Part shown: positions 42,484-50,840 of the stretch, one piece after another | How the letters are laid out: each line of letters starts with the position of its first letter | Position numbering within the stretch: position 1 is the stretch's first letter | Assembly: GCF_039503195.1 (NCBI RefSeq) | Contig: NZ_JBCJKP010000001.1 | Location: 9,548,001 to 9,612,000 of the forward strand | Source of the DNA: Streptomyces mirabilis | GTDB taxonomy: Bacteria; Actinomycetota; Actinomycetes; Streptomycetales; Streptomycetaceae | Direction of reading: 5' to 3' | DNA length: 64,000 nt | Translations under genes and position numbers: made by a program | The notes under the pieces: model-generated | Told to the model about the DNA's origin: nothing | Seen by the model: only the letters and a program-made list of their open reading frames with translations | Database searches by the model: none

Positions 42484-43572
42484 ATGACAGCGGCGACACC
42501 CAGTACGGCCGGCGCGACGAACGCCGGTGGTGCGCCCGCCGACGAGACGCCCACGATCCACATCCTCTGGATCAACGCCGGGCTGAGCTGCGACGGAGAC
42601 TCCGTCGCGCTGACGGCGGCCATGCAGCCGAGCATCGAACAGATCGCGCTCAGTGATCTGCCGGGTCTGCCCAAGATCGCCGTCCACTGGCCCCTCATCG
42701 ACTTCGAATGCGGTCCGGTCGGCGGCGCGGACACGTTCATCGAGTGGTTCTTCAAGGGAGAGCGGGGCGAGATCGATCCGTTCGTGCTGGTCGTCGAGGG
42801 GTCCATCCCCAACGAGTCGATCAAGCCCGAGGGCTACTGGTGCGGCTTCGGCGACAATCCCGAGACCGGCCAGCCGATCACGACCAGTGAGTGGATCGAC
42901 CGGCTCGCGCCCAAGGCGCTCGCCGTCGTCGCCATCGGCACCTGTGCCACGTACGGCGGCATCCACGCCATGGCGGGCAACCCGACCGGCGCGATGGGCG
43001 TGCCCGACTACCTGGGCTGGGACTGGAAGTCGCACGCCGGCATCCCCATCGTGTGCGTCCCCGGCTGCCCCATCCAGCCCGACAACTTCGCCGAGACACT
43101 GACGTACCTGCTCTACCAGGCGGCCGGCTCCGCCCCGATGATCCCGCTCGACGACAAGCTGCGCCCGTCCTGGCTGTTCGGCGCCACCGTGCACGAGGGC
43201 TGCGACCGCGCGGGCTACTACGAGCAGGGTGAGTTCGCGACGACCTACGACTCGCCCAAGTGCCTGGTGAAGCTGGGCTGTTGGGGCCCGGTCGTCAAGT
43301 GCAACGTGCCCAAGCGAGGCTGGATGAACGGCATCGGCGGCTGTCCGAACGTCGGCGGTATCTGCATCGCCTGCACCATGCCCGGGTTCCCCGACAAGTT
43401 CATGCCGTTCATGGACGAACCTCCCGGCGCGAAATTGTCCGTCACGGCCAGCGGCGCCTACGGGGCGGTCATCCGCAGACTCAGGTCGCTCACGACCAAC
43501 ACCGTGGACAAGGAGCCGAAGTGGCGCCACACGGGAGACAAGATCACCACCGGATACCGGCCGCCGTGGTGA
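42484..43572 (+). CDS. hhyS: [NiFe]-hydrogenase small subunit, group 1h (actinobacterial)
   Basis: A 362-residue iron-sulphur subunit. The proximal-cluster motif is C36-x-x-D39 (GLSCDGDSV), with C154 (GTCATYGG) and C195 (PGCPIQP), which is the 1Asp3Cys arrangement of group 1h enzymes. The distal cluster uses H237, C240, C260 and C266, and the medial cluster C273, C294 and C297. There is no Tat signal and no C-terminal membrane anchor, as in the group 1h family. The ATG at 42484 follows GAGGAGG. It carries electrons from the HhyL active site during oxidation of trace H2. Confidence 0.95.
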   Translation: MTAATPSTAGATNAGGAPADETPTIHILWINAGLSCDGDSVALTAAMQPSIEQIALSDLPGLPKIAVHWPLIDFECGPVGGADTFIEWFFKGERGEIDPFVLVVEGSIPNESIKPEGYWCGFGDNPETGQPITTSEWIDRLAPKALAVVAIGTCATYGGIHAMAGNPTGAMGVPDYLGWDWKSHAGIPIVCVPGCPIQPDNFAETLTYLLYQAAGSAPMIPLDDKLRPSWLFGATVHEGCDRAGYYEQGEFATTYDSPKCLVKLGCWGPVVKCNVPKRGWMNGIGGCPNVGGICIACTMPGFPDKFMPFMDEPPGAKLSVTASGAYGAVIRRLRSLTTNTVDKEPKWRHTGDKITTGYRPPW

Positions 43573-43655
43573 ACCCCCGACCCACCTGAGACGCAGCTCC
43601 ACCACCCCGTCCACACCCTCCCGGACCACCCGCGAAGAAGGGCACGACACACACG

Positions 43656-45440
43656 ATGGCACCGAAGACGAAGGCGGCCGGCGACGGTAGCGGCCTGATG
43701 GAGATGGCCTGGGACCCGATCACGAGGATCGTGGGCAGCCTGGGCATCCACACGAAGATCGACTTCAAGCAGAAGCGGGTCGCGGAGTGCTACAGCACCT
43801 CGTCCGTCTTCCGCGGCTACAGCGTCTTCATGCGCGGCAAGGACCCCCGCGACGCGCACTTCATCACCAGCCGCATCTGCGGGATCTGCGGGGACAACCA
43901 CGCCACCTGCTCGGTGTACGCGCAGAACATGGCGTACGGCGTGAAGCCCCCGCACCTCGGTGAGTGGATCATCAACCTCGGCGAGTCCGCCGAGTACATG
44001 TTCGACCACAACATCTTCCAGGAGAACCTGGTCGGGGTCGACTACTGCGAGAAGATGGTCAAGGAGACCAACCCGGGCGTCCTCGAACTCGCCGAGCGCA
44101 CCGAGGCGCCGCACGCCGCCGAGCACGGCTACCGCACGATCGCCGACATCATGCGGTCCCTCAACCCCCTCGAAGGCGAGTTCTACCGCGAGGCGCTCCA
44201 GGTGAGCCGCTACACCCGGGAGATGTTCTGCCTCATGGAGGGCCGCCATGTGCACCCCTCCACGCTCTACCCGGGCGGCGTCGGCACCATCGCCTCGGTC
44301 CAGCTCTTCACGGACTACCTCAGCCGTCTGATGCGCTACGTGGAGTTCATGAAGCGGGTCGTCCCCCTCCACGACGACCTGTTCGACTTCTTCTACGAGG
44401 CCCTTCCCGGGTACGAGGAAGTGGGACGCCGACGGGTGCTGCTCGGCTGCTGGGGCGCGCTCAACGACCCCGAGTACTGCGACTTCACCTACGCCAACAT
44501 GACGGACTGGGGCCGGCGGATGTTCGTCACCCCCGGCGTGATCGTCGACGGCAAGCTCGTCACCAACGACCTCACCAAGATCAACCTCGGTATCCGCATC
44601 CTGCTGGGCAGTTCGTACTACGAGGACTGGGAGGGCCAGGAGCAGTTCGTCACCCACGACCCGCTCGGCAACCCGGTCGACCCGCGCCACCCGTGGAACC
44701 AGCACACCATCCCCGCCCCGCAAAAGCGGAATTTCGACGACAAGTACAGCTGGGTCATGTCGCCCCGCTGGTTCGACGGCAAGGACCACCTCGCCCTCGA
44801 CACCGGCGGCGGCCCCATCGCCCGCCTGTGGTCCACGGCCCTGTCCGGCCTCGTCGACACGGGCTATGTGAAGGCGACCGGCCACAGCGTGGTCATCAAC
44901 CTGCCGCGCACCATGAACAAGCCCGAGACCACCTTCGAGTGGAAGATCCCGCGCTGGAGCAACGCGCTGGAACGCAACCGGGCGCGCACCTACTTCCAGG
45001 CCTACACCGCCGCCGTCGCCCTGCACTTCGCGGAGAAGGCGCTGGAGGAGGTCCGCGCCGGGCGCACCCAGACCTGGGAGAAGTTCGAGGTGCCCGACGA
45101 GAGCATCGGCGTCGGCTTCACCGAGGCGGTGCGTGGTGTGCTCTCCCACCACATGGTGATCCGCGACGGCAAGATCGCCAACTACCACCCGTACCCGCCG
45201 ACCCCGTGGAACGCCAGCACCAGGGACACCTACGGCACACCCGGCCCGTACGAGGACGCCGTGCAGAACACGCCGATCTTCGAGGAGAACTCCCCCGAGA
45301 ACTTCAAGGGCATCGACATCATGCGTGCCGTCCGCAGCTTCGACCCCTGTCTGCCGTGCGGCGTGCACATGTACGTCGGTGGCGGCAAGACCGTCCAGAA
45401 GATGCACATGCCCACCGGCCTGAGCGGACTGGGCGGATGA
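43656..45440 (+). CDS. hhyL: [NiFe]-hydrogenase large subunit, group 1h
   Basis: 594 residues holding the Ni-Fe(CN)2CO site. The N-terminal ligand pair is C75 and C78 in RICGICGDNH. The C-terminal pair is C565 and C568 in DPCLPCGVH. The 23 residues after H571 are the expected cleaved extension, removed by the protease encoded at 48829. The length and both motifs fit the high-affinity actinobacterial group. It is 83 bp downstream of hhyS, and its stop overlaps the next start (ATGA). Confidence 0.95.
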   Translation: MAPKTKAAGDGSGLMEMAWDPITRIVGSLGIHTKIDFKQKRVAECYSTSSVFRGYSVFMRGKDPRDAHFITSRICGICGDNHATCSVYAQNMAYGVKPPHLGEWIINLGESAEYMFDHNIFQENLVGVDYCEKMVKETNPGVLELAERTEAPHAAEHGYRTIADIMRSLNPLEGEFYREALQVSRYTREMFCLMEGRHVHPSTLYPGGVGTIASVQLFTDYLSRLMRYVEFMKRVVPLHDDLFDFFYEALPGYEEVGRRRVLLGCWGALNDPEYCDFTYANMTDWGRRMFVTPGVIVDGKLVTNDLTKINLGIRILLGSSYYEDWEGQEQFVTHDPLGNPVDPRHPWNQHTIPAPQKRNFDDKYSWVMSPRWFDGKDHLALDTGGGPIARLWSTALSGLVDTGYVKATGHSVVINLPRTMNKPETTFEWKIPRWSNALERNRARTYFQAYTAAVALHFAEKALEEVRAGRTQTWEKFEVPDESIGVGFTEAVRGVLSHHMVIRDGKIANYHPYPPTPWNASTRDTYGTPGPYEDAVQNTPIFEENSPENFKGIDIMRAVRSFDPCLPCGVHMYVGGGKTVQKMHMPTGLSGLGG

Positions 45441-46045
45441 GCGCGGGCACGACCATCGAGGCGACGAAGGCGGCACCGGCGGTCGACGCGGTGCGCACCG
45501 GGCAGCGGATCGAGGACGTACTCGACCGGCTCGCCACCACCGGTGACCCGGCCGCCCGCGCGGCGGCCGAGGAACTCGTCCAGGCCCTCATGGACTTCTA
45601 CGGTGCGGGCCTGGCCCGGATGCTCCACCTGTTGTCCACGCCCGTGGGCCGCGGAACCCCCGGTGATCCCCTGGCGGGCCTGCTCGGCGACGAACTGGTC
45701 GCGAGCCTCCTCGTCCTGCACGATCTGCACCCCGAGGACCGGACGACCCGCATCACCCGCGCGCTCGACAGCGTCCGCGACCACGAACTGGACGTCGTGG
45801 ACTTCGACGAGGAGACGGGCACCCTCCGGCTGCGGGCGGCCGGAGGCGGCGGATGCGGCTGCGCGGCGAGCGGTACGACGGCCCAGCAGGCGGCCGAGGG
45901 CGCGCTGGCCTGCTTCGCGCCGGAGGTCACGGCGGTCGAGGTACAGGCCGCCGGCCGCTCGGGGGAGCCCACGCTGCTCCAGATCGGCACCGGCCCCGGG
46001 ACCCGCGCCACCGCCGCCGCCCCGGCTCCGGCGAAGGCCCCGTGA
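45437..46045 (+). CDS. NifU-domain-like protein, hydrogenase-associated
   Basis: 202 residues. An N-terminal helical part (EELVQALMDFYGAGLARMLHL) is followed by a segment (about 125-190) resembling the C-terminal NifU scaffold domain, with a cysteine-containing GGGCGCAASG loop and a C in EGALACFAPEVTAVEVQ. The tail is Ala/Pro-rich. It is coupled to hhyL by an ATGA overlap. A role in Fe-S delivery or assembly for HhyS is inferred from domain and position. Confidence 0.75.
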   Translation: MSAGTTIEATKAAPAVDAVRTGQRIEDVLDRLATTGDPAARAAAEELVQALMDFYGAGLARMLHLLSTPVGRGTPGDPLAGLLGDELVASLLVLHDLHPEDRTTRITRALDSVRDHELDVVDFDEETGTLRLRAAGGGGCGCAASGTTAQQAAEGALACFAPEVTAVEVQAAGRSGEPTLLQIGTGPGTRATAAAPAPAKAP

Positions 46046-46698
46046 ACGCGCCCCCGGTTCCCCGACCGGCCACGCGCGACTCCGGGCTGCGCAGGTTCCT
46101 GACCGGACGTGAACCGCGGCCGGAGCGCTGCGGACTGTGCGCGGTGGCGGTGGACGAGGCGCGCCACCGCCACCTGGTGGACATCGAGCAGCGGGCCATC
46201 GTCTGCGCCTGTACGTCCTGCGCCCTGCTGATGGAACAGCCGGGCGCCGCACGCGGCCGTTTCCGCGCGGTTCCGGACCGCTTTCTCACCGACCCGGACC
46301 ACCACCTCGACGACGGGGCCTGGGAGGCGCTGCAGATCCCGGTCGGCGTCGCCTTCTTCTTCCGCAACGCCGCGCTCGACCGGCTGGTGGCCCTCTATCC
46401 GAGCCCGGCCGGGGCCACCGAGAGCGAGCTCGATCCGGCGACGTGGAGCGCCGTCCTCGGCGACAGCCGCCTCGCCGAACTCCTCGAACCCGATGTGGAG
46501 GCGCTGCTGCTGCGCCGCCACGAGGGCCGCTGCGAGTGCTATCTCGTGCCCGTCGACATCTGCTACGAACTGGTCGGCCGGATGCGCCTGTTGTGGCAGG
46601 GCTTCGACGGCGGCGCCGAGGCCCGCGCCGCCCTCGACACCTTCTTCGAACACGTCGGGCGACGCGCCCGCCCCGTACGCGAGGAGGGCCCGGCGTGA
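46042..46698 (+). CDS. hydrogenase-cluster protein of unknown function (DUF5947-like)
   Basis: A 218-residue soluble protein with a cysteine-rich N-terminal third (ERCGLCAVAVDEARHRHLVD, then CACTSCALL) that looks able to bind a metal or Fe-S cluster. A later CECYLVPVDICYELVGRMRLLW block follows. GTG start, GTGA overlap with the previous gene. The DUF number is recalled, not searched. The strict placement inside the hydrogenase operon suggests assembly or electron transfer. Confidence 0.7.
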   Translation: MNAPPVPRPATRDSGLRRFLTGREPRPERCGLCAVAVDEARHRHLVDIEQRAIVCACTSCALLMEQPGAARGRFRAVPDRFLTDPDHHLDDGAWEALQIPVGVAFFFRNAALDRLVALYPSPAGATESELDPATWSAVLGDSRLAELLEPDVEALLLRRHEGRCECYLVPVDICYELVGRMRLLWQGFDGGAEARAALDTFFEHVGRRARPVREEGPA

Positions 46699-47393
46699 CG
46701 GAGTTCGCCTTCGCCTGCACCGGTGTGCGCGCGGACCGGTTCGCCGCCGGACCGACCCTGGTCTTCCGGCTGCGCATCACCGCGACCGGAGACGAACCGG
46801 TCCACGCCATGGCGCTGCGCTGCCAGATCCGCATCGAGCCCGCCAAGCGCGGCTACGAGACCGCGGAGGCCGAGGGGCTCGCCGACCTCTTCGGCGAGCG
46901 CTCGCGCTGGGGCAGCACCCTCCAGCCGGTGCAGTTCGCCCAGGTCTCCGTCATGGTCCCCGCCTTCACCGGGGAGACCGAGACGGACCTCGTCGTGCCG
47001 TGCACGTACGACATGGACATCGCCGCGACCCGCTACTTCGACGCCCTGACCGGCGGCGAGGTGCCGCTGCTGATGCTGTTCTCCGGCACGGCGTTCACCG
47101 GAGCGGGCGGCTTCCGCGTCGAACCCGTCCCGTGGGACCGGGAGGCGGTCTTCCGGATGCCGGTGGCCACCTGGCGGGAGATGGTCGAGCAGCACTTCCC
47201 CGGCTGCGGCTGGATCCGGCTGCCCCGCGACACCATGGACGCCCTGCTCGCCTTCCGCTCCCGACGGGCCCTGCCCTCCTGGGAGGCGACCGTGCGGGCC
47301 CTGCTCGACGAGAGCGGCGGAGCAGCTCCCGCACCACCCCGAAGATTCAGTCTCACCGGCATCGCCAGCACCACCGGAAGGACCGCTCCGTGA
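46695..47393 (+). CDS. hydrogenase-cluster protein of unknown function (DUF6084-like)
   Basis: A 232-residue soluble protein that appears beta-rich (FRLRITATGDEPVHAMALRC, VSVMVPAFTGETETDLVVPCTYDMD, MLFSGTAFTGAGGFRVEPV). The GTG start overlaps the preceding stop, and its own stop overlaps the next start. No catalytic motif is seen. The DUF assignment is from memory. It is presumably a structural or assembly partner specific to group 1h hydrogenases. Confidence 0.7.
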   Translation: MTEFAFACTGVRADRFAAGPTLVFRLRITATGDEPVHAMALRCQIRIEPAKRGYETAEAEGLADLFGERSRWGSTLQPVQFAQVSVMVPAFTGETETDLVVPCTYDMDIAATRYFDALTGGEVPLLMLFSGTAFTGAGGFRVEPVPWDREAVFRMPVATWREMVEQHFPGCGWIRLPRDTMDALLAFRSRRALPSWEATVRALLDESGGAAPAPPRRFSLTGIASTTGRTAP

Positions 47394-48832
47394 GCGTGAC
47401 CACGTTCGCCCCGGAGACCGAGGCCCGCCTCGCCGTCGCCCGGCAGGTGGCCGACGCCGTCCTCTTCGAGGGCTACGTGCTCTACCCGTACCGTGCCTCC
47501 GCGGCCAAGAACCGGCTGCGCTGGCAGTTCGGCGTGCTCGTCCCGCCCGCCTGGGGCGCCGACCGCGAGGAGCACGAATTCCAGCACACCGAATGCCTGA
47601 TGGAACCCAAGGCGGACGCCACCCTCGCGGTCGAGCTGCGCTTCCTGCGCGCCCGGCGCCGCACGGTCCAACAGGCGCGCCCGGACGGCGGCTTCGAGAC
47701 GGTTCCCGAACTCCGGCTCGGCGACCGGACGCTGGTCCCCTGGGACGAGGGAACGGAGGAGCGCGTCGAGGCGGTCGCACCCGTCGACGAACTCCTGGGT
47801 GAAGGAGTGAGGGTCCCCTTCGACCGCCCCGCGGGTGAGGACACCGAGCCCGTCCTCGACGAGAGCGGTCGCGTCGTCGGCCGGATGGTCCGCCGCCACG
47901 AAGAGACGAGCGGCGTACTCCGGTTGTCCGCGAGCGAACTCGACGGGCCCTACCGCGTGTTGCGGCTGACCGCGGTCGTCGAGAACACCAGCACCTGGAC
48001 ACCCCCGGACGGCACCGCGGCCGACCGGGACGCGGCCCTCCCGCGCTCCCTGGTCGCCACCCACCTCCTCATGGGGCTCGGCGCGGGGTCGTTCCTTTCG
48101 ATGACGGATCCCCCCGAGTGGGCGAAGGACGCGGTCGCGACCTGCCGCAATCTGCACACCTGGCCGGTCCTCGCCGGCGAACCCGGGCGCGCGGACGTGG
48201 TGTTGTCCTCGCCGATCATCCTGGAGGACCACCCGGCGATCGCCCCGGAAAGCCCCGGGGCCCTGTACGACGCCACCGAGATCGACGAGATCCTCGCCCT
48301 GCGCACCGCGGCGCTCACCGACGAGGAGAAGCGCGAGGCCCGGGGCACCGACGACCGGGCGGCCGCCGTGATCGACCTGGCGGACACCATGCCGCCCGAG
48401 GTCCTGGAGCGCCTGCACGGGGCGGTGCGCAGTCTGCGCGAGGTGACCGGGACGCGCACGGGAACGGCGTCCGCTCCGGCCGCGGACGGCTTCCCCGACG
48501 AGTTCGGCGTGCCGCGACCCGACACCCCGTGGTGGGACCCGGCGAGCGATGCCGGTTTCGACCCGGGGCAGGACCGCATCGTCGTCGACGGCCGGTCGCT
48601 GGGCGCGGGAAGCAGGGTGCTGCTGCGGCCCGGGCTGCGCCGCACCGACGCACAGGACCTGTTCCTGGCGGGCCGTACGGCGAAGGTCGAGGCCGTGCTG
48701 CACGACGTGGACGGCGGGGTGCACCTGGCCGTGACGGTCGAGGACGATCCGGGCGCCGACATCCGCCGCGAACAGGGCCGTTTCCTCTACTTCCAGCCCG
48801 ACGAGGTCGAACCACTGGAGGACGAGGCATGA
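47390..48832 (+). CDS. large conserved hydrogenase-cluster protein of unknown function
   Basis: A 480-residue soluble acidic protein. The N-terminal part contains YVLYPYRASAAKNRLRWQFG and FQHTECLMEPK, the centre LVATHLLMGLGAGSFLSMTDPP, and the C-terminal part VDGRSLGAGSRVLLRPGLRRTDAQDLF, which resembles a small beta-barrel. No Fe-S, nucleotide or membrane motif is seen. The GTG start overlaps the preceding stop, and the stop overlaps the protease start. It is the largest unexplained product of the operon. Confidence 0.7.
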   Translation: MSVTTFAPETEARLAVARQVADAVLFEGYVLYPYRASAAKNRLRWQFGVLVPPAWGADREEHEFQHTECLMEPKADATLAVELRFLRARRRTVQQARPDGGFETVPELRLGDRTLVPWDEGTEERVEAVAPVDELLGEGVRVPFDRPAGEDTEPVLDESGRVVGRMVRRHEETSGVLRLSASELDGPYRVLRLTAVVENTSTWTPPDGTAADRDAALPRSLVATHLLMGLGAGSFLSMTDPPEWAKDAVATCRNLHTWPVLAGEPGRADVVLSSPIILEDHPAIAPESPGALYDATEIDEILALRTAALTDEEKREARGTDDRAAAVIDLADTMPPEVLERLHGAVRSLREVTGTRTGTASAPAADGFPDEFGVPRPDTPWWDPASDAGFDPGQDRIVVDGRSLGAGSRVLLRPGLRRTDAQDLFLAGRTAKVEAVLHDVDGGVHLAVTVEDDPGADIRREQGRFLYFQPDEVEPLEDEA

Positions 48833-49389
48833 GCCCGCCCCCGGACCCACCCCGCCAGGAGCGCGGCAAGGTCCTCGTCGCCGGGATCGGGAACATCTTC
48901 CTCGGGGACGACGGCTTCGGCGTGGAAACCGTGCGCGCGCTCACCGGGCGGCAACTGCCCCCGCACGTCGAGGCCGTGGACATCGGCGTACGGGGCGTGC
49001 ACCTCGCGTACCAGGTCCTCGACGGCTACGACACCCTGATCCTGGTGGACGCCACCGCGCGCGGCGAGCGCCCCGGCACCCTGTACGTCATCGAGCACGA
49101 CGGCGCCGACGCGGGCGAGCCGCACGGCGTCCCGCTCGACGGCCACCGGATGACCCCCGACACGGTGCTCGCACTGCTGGGGACCCTCTGCGCCACAACC
49201 GGTGGGCAGCCGCCGCGCCGCACGCTGGTCGTGGGATGCGAACCCGCCTCCGTCGAGGAGGGCATCGGGCTCAGCCCGCCGGTCTCGGCCGCCGTGCCGG
49301 AGGCCGTCCGGCTGATCGAAGAGTTGCTGCGGGCCGACGAACCGGGAGAGTCCGCGCCGCGGGCCACGGTCGGCGAAGCCGCGAAGTGA
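48829..49389 (+). CDS. hydrogenase maturation protease (HyaD/HycI family)
   Basis: 186 residues. The N-terminal signature AGIGNIFLGDDGFG and the later LILVDAT block carry the acidic residues that grip nickel in this family. It should cleave the HhyL C-terminal extension after H571 once Ni is inserted. It is coupled to the upstream gene by an ATGA overlap. The C-terminal 20 residues are low-complexity. Confidence 0.92.
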   Translation: MSPPPDPPRQERGKVLVAGIGNIFLGDDGFGVETVRALTGRQLPPHVEAVDIGVRGVHLAYQVLDGYDTLILVDATARGERPGTLYVIEHDGADAGEPHGVPLDGHRMTPDTVLALLGTLCATTGGQPPRRTLVVGCEPASVEEGIGLSPPVSAAVPEAVRLIEELLRADEPGESAPRATVGEAAK

Positions 49390-49400
49390 GGAGAGAAGCC

Positions 49401-49505
49401 ATGATCAAGACCCTCGTCGGCGGCGTGCTGGCCGCCGCTGTCACCGCCGTCCTCGTGCAGATCCTGCCCGACCTCAGACGCTACCTGCGGATCCGGAGCA
49501 TGTGA
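49401..49505 (+). CDS. 34-residue single-helix membrane microprotein (DUF6893-like)
   Basis: A very short gene behind an excellent GAGGAGA ribosome-binding site, 11 bp after the protease stop. The product is one hydrophobic helix (LVGGVLAAAVTAVLVQILP, about 5-23) followed by a basic tail DLRRYLRIRSM. It resembles a tiny Streptomyces family (DUF6893, recalled). The position suggests a membrane tether or assembly factor for the otherwise soluble hydrogenase, but this is inference. Confidence 0.7.
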   Translation: MIKTLVGGVLAAAVTAVLVQILPDLRRYLRIRSM

Positions 49506-49620
49506 GCCGACACCTTCCCCTCGTACGCCCTCCGTTGTCTCCGCCGTGCCGTGCCGTTGCGGCGAACGGCGTACGTGGCCGGCCGACGACGGCGTGCCGG
49601 TCCGCCGCCCTCCGACGCCT

Positions 49621-49636
49621 CCCCTCTAATGAGGGG
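49621..49636 (+). other. small hairpin between the microprotein gene and hypA
   Basis: CCCCTCTAATGAGGGG forms a perfect 6-bp stem with a TAAT loop, 35 bp before hypA. It may be a weak terminator or RNA-processing/stability element that adjusts hyp expression relative to the structural genes. Confidence 0.4.
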
Positions 49637-49670
49637 CGGCGGACGCCCTGCCCGAGACGGAGACCGATCG

Positions 49671-50066
49671 ATGCACGAGATGTCCCTCGCGATGGCGGTG
49701 ATCGGCCAGGTGGAAGAGGCGGCGCAGCGGGCCGGCGCCGTCACGGCCGTGCGCTCGGTGCGGCTTCAGGTGGGCGAGCTGGCGGGTGTCGTACCCGACG
49801 CCCTCTCCTTCTGCTTCGAACTGGCCTGCGCCGGAACCGTGCTGGAAGGCGCTGAACTGGTCACCGAAGCCGTGCCGGGACGGGCCCGCTGCGCATCCTG
49901 CGCGCACGAATGGGCCGTCGGCATGCCGCCCGCGCTGACCTGCCCGCGGTGCGGCGGAGCCACCACGGAGCTACTGGCGGGCCGGGAACTCCAGATCCTC
50001 AGTGTGCAGTGGGAGGACGGCCCGACGCACGCCCACCCCCGCGAACCGATCTCCGAGGAGCGCTGA
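49671..50066 (+). CDS. hypA: HypA, nickel-delivery metallochaperone
   Basis: 131 residues. The Ni-binding N-terminus MHE and the zinc site C74, C77, C91, C94 (CASC and CPRC) are all present. HypA passes nickel to the hydrogenase large subunit together with HypB. The ATG follows ACGGAGACC. The hyp block is hypABFCDE. Confidence 0.94.
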   Translation: MHEMSLAMAVIGQVEEAAQRAGAVTAVRSVRLQVGELAGVVPDALSFCFELACAGTVLEGAELVTEAVPGRARCASCAHEWAVGMPPALTCPRCGGATTELLAGRELQILSVQWEDGPTHAHPREPISEER

Positions 50067-50069
50067 ACC

Positions 50070-50840
50070 ATGTGCCGTGTGGTCGACCTGCAGCAAGCCG
50101 TCCTGGCCAAGAACGACGAGACCGCGCACACCCTGCGCGTCGGCCTCGCGGCCCGCGGCACCACGGTCGTCAACCTGCTCTCCAGCCCCGGCAGCGGCAA
50201 GACCGCCCTGCTGGAACGGGAACTGGGACTCGCGCGCGAGCGGTCCGTGCCGGTCGCGGCGCTCACCGCCGACCTCGCCACCGAGAACGACGCGGAGCGG
50301 CTGGCCCGCTCGGGCGTCCCGGTCAAGCAGGTCCTCACGGACGGGCTGTGCCACCTGGAGGCCGGGATGCTCGGCCGCCACCTGGAGGGCTGGCTGCCCG
50401 ACGACACCCGGCTGCTGTTCGTCGAGAACGTCGGCAACCTCGTCTGCCCGGCCTCCTACGACCTCGGGGAGACCCTGAGAGTGGTGCTCGCCTCCGTGAC
50501 CGAGGGCGAGGACAAGCCGCTCAAGTACCCGACCGCCTTCGGCCTCGCCCACCTGGTGGTGGTCACCAAGACCGACATCGCCGAGGCCGTCGAGTTCGAC
50601 GAGGCGGCGTTCCGCGCGAACGTCGAGCGGGTCAACCCCGGAGTGGACGTGCTGCTGACCTCGGCCCGCCGGGACCGGGGCGTCGGCGCCGTGCTCGACC
50701 GGGCGCTGGCTGCCGCGGACGGCGTCCCGCTCCATGAGCCCGTCATGGCACGCCGACCCGACGGCGCCTCACACACCCACCGACATCACGGCCACGAGCA
50801 CCAGCACGGCACCGGCGCCATGGCGCACTCCCACTCGTGA
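50070..50840 (+). CDS. hypB: HypB, GTPase for nickel insertion
   Basis: A 256-residue SIMIBI GTPase. The P-loop LSSPGSGKT (37-45), the metal-site segment TDGLCHLEAG and the switch region ENVGNLVCPASYDLGE, and the G4-type VVVTKTD are present. A histidine-rich tail (last about 25 residues, THRHHGHEHQHG) lies at the C-terminus rather than the usual N-terminal position. It probably stores nickel. It starts 3 bp after the hypA stop and overlaps the hypF start. Confidence 0.93.
   Translation: MCRVVDLQQAVLAKNDETAHTLRVGLAARGTTVVNLLSSPGSGKTALLERELGLARERSVPVAALTADLATENDAERLARSGVPVKQVLTDGLCHLEAGMLGRHLEGWLPDDTRLLFVENVGNLVCPASYDLGETLRVVLASVTEGEDKPLKYPTAFGLAHLVVVTKTDIAEAVEFDEAAFRANVERVNPGVDVLLTSARRDRGVGAVLDRALAAADGVPLHEPVMARRPDGASHTHRHHGHEHQHGTGAMAHSHS

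Noticed and set aside
43458..45476. A long minus-strand open frame opposite hhyL.
   Set aside because: It is antisense to a highly conserved catalytic subunit and its composition is typical of a codon-bias mirror.
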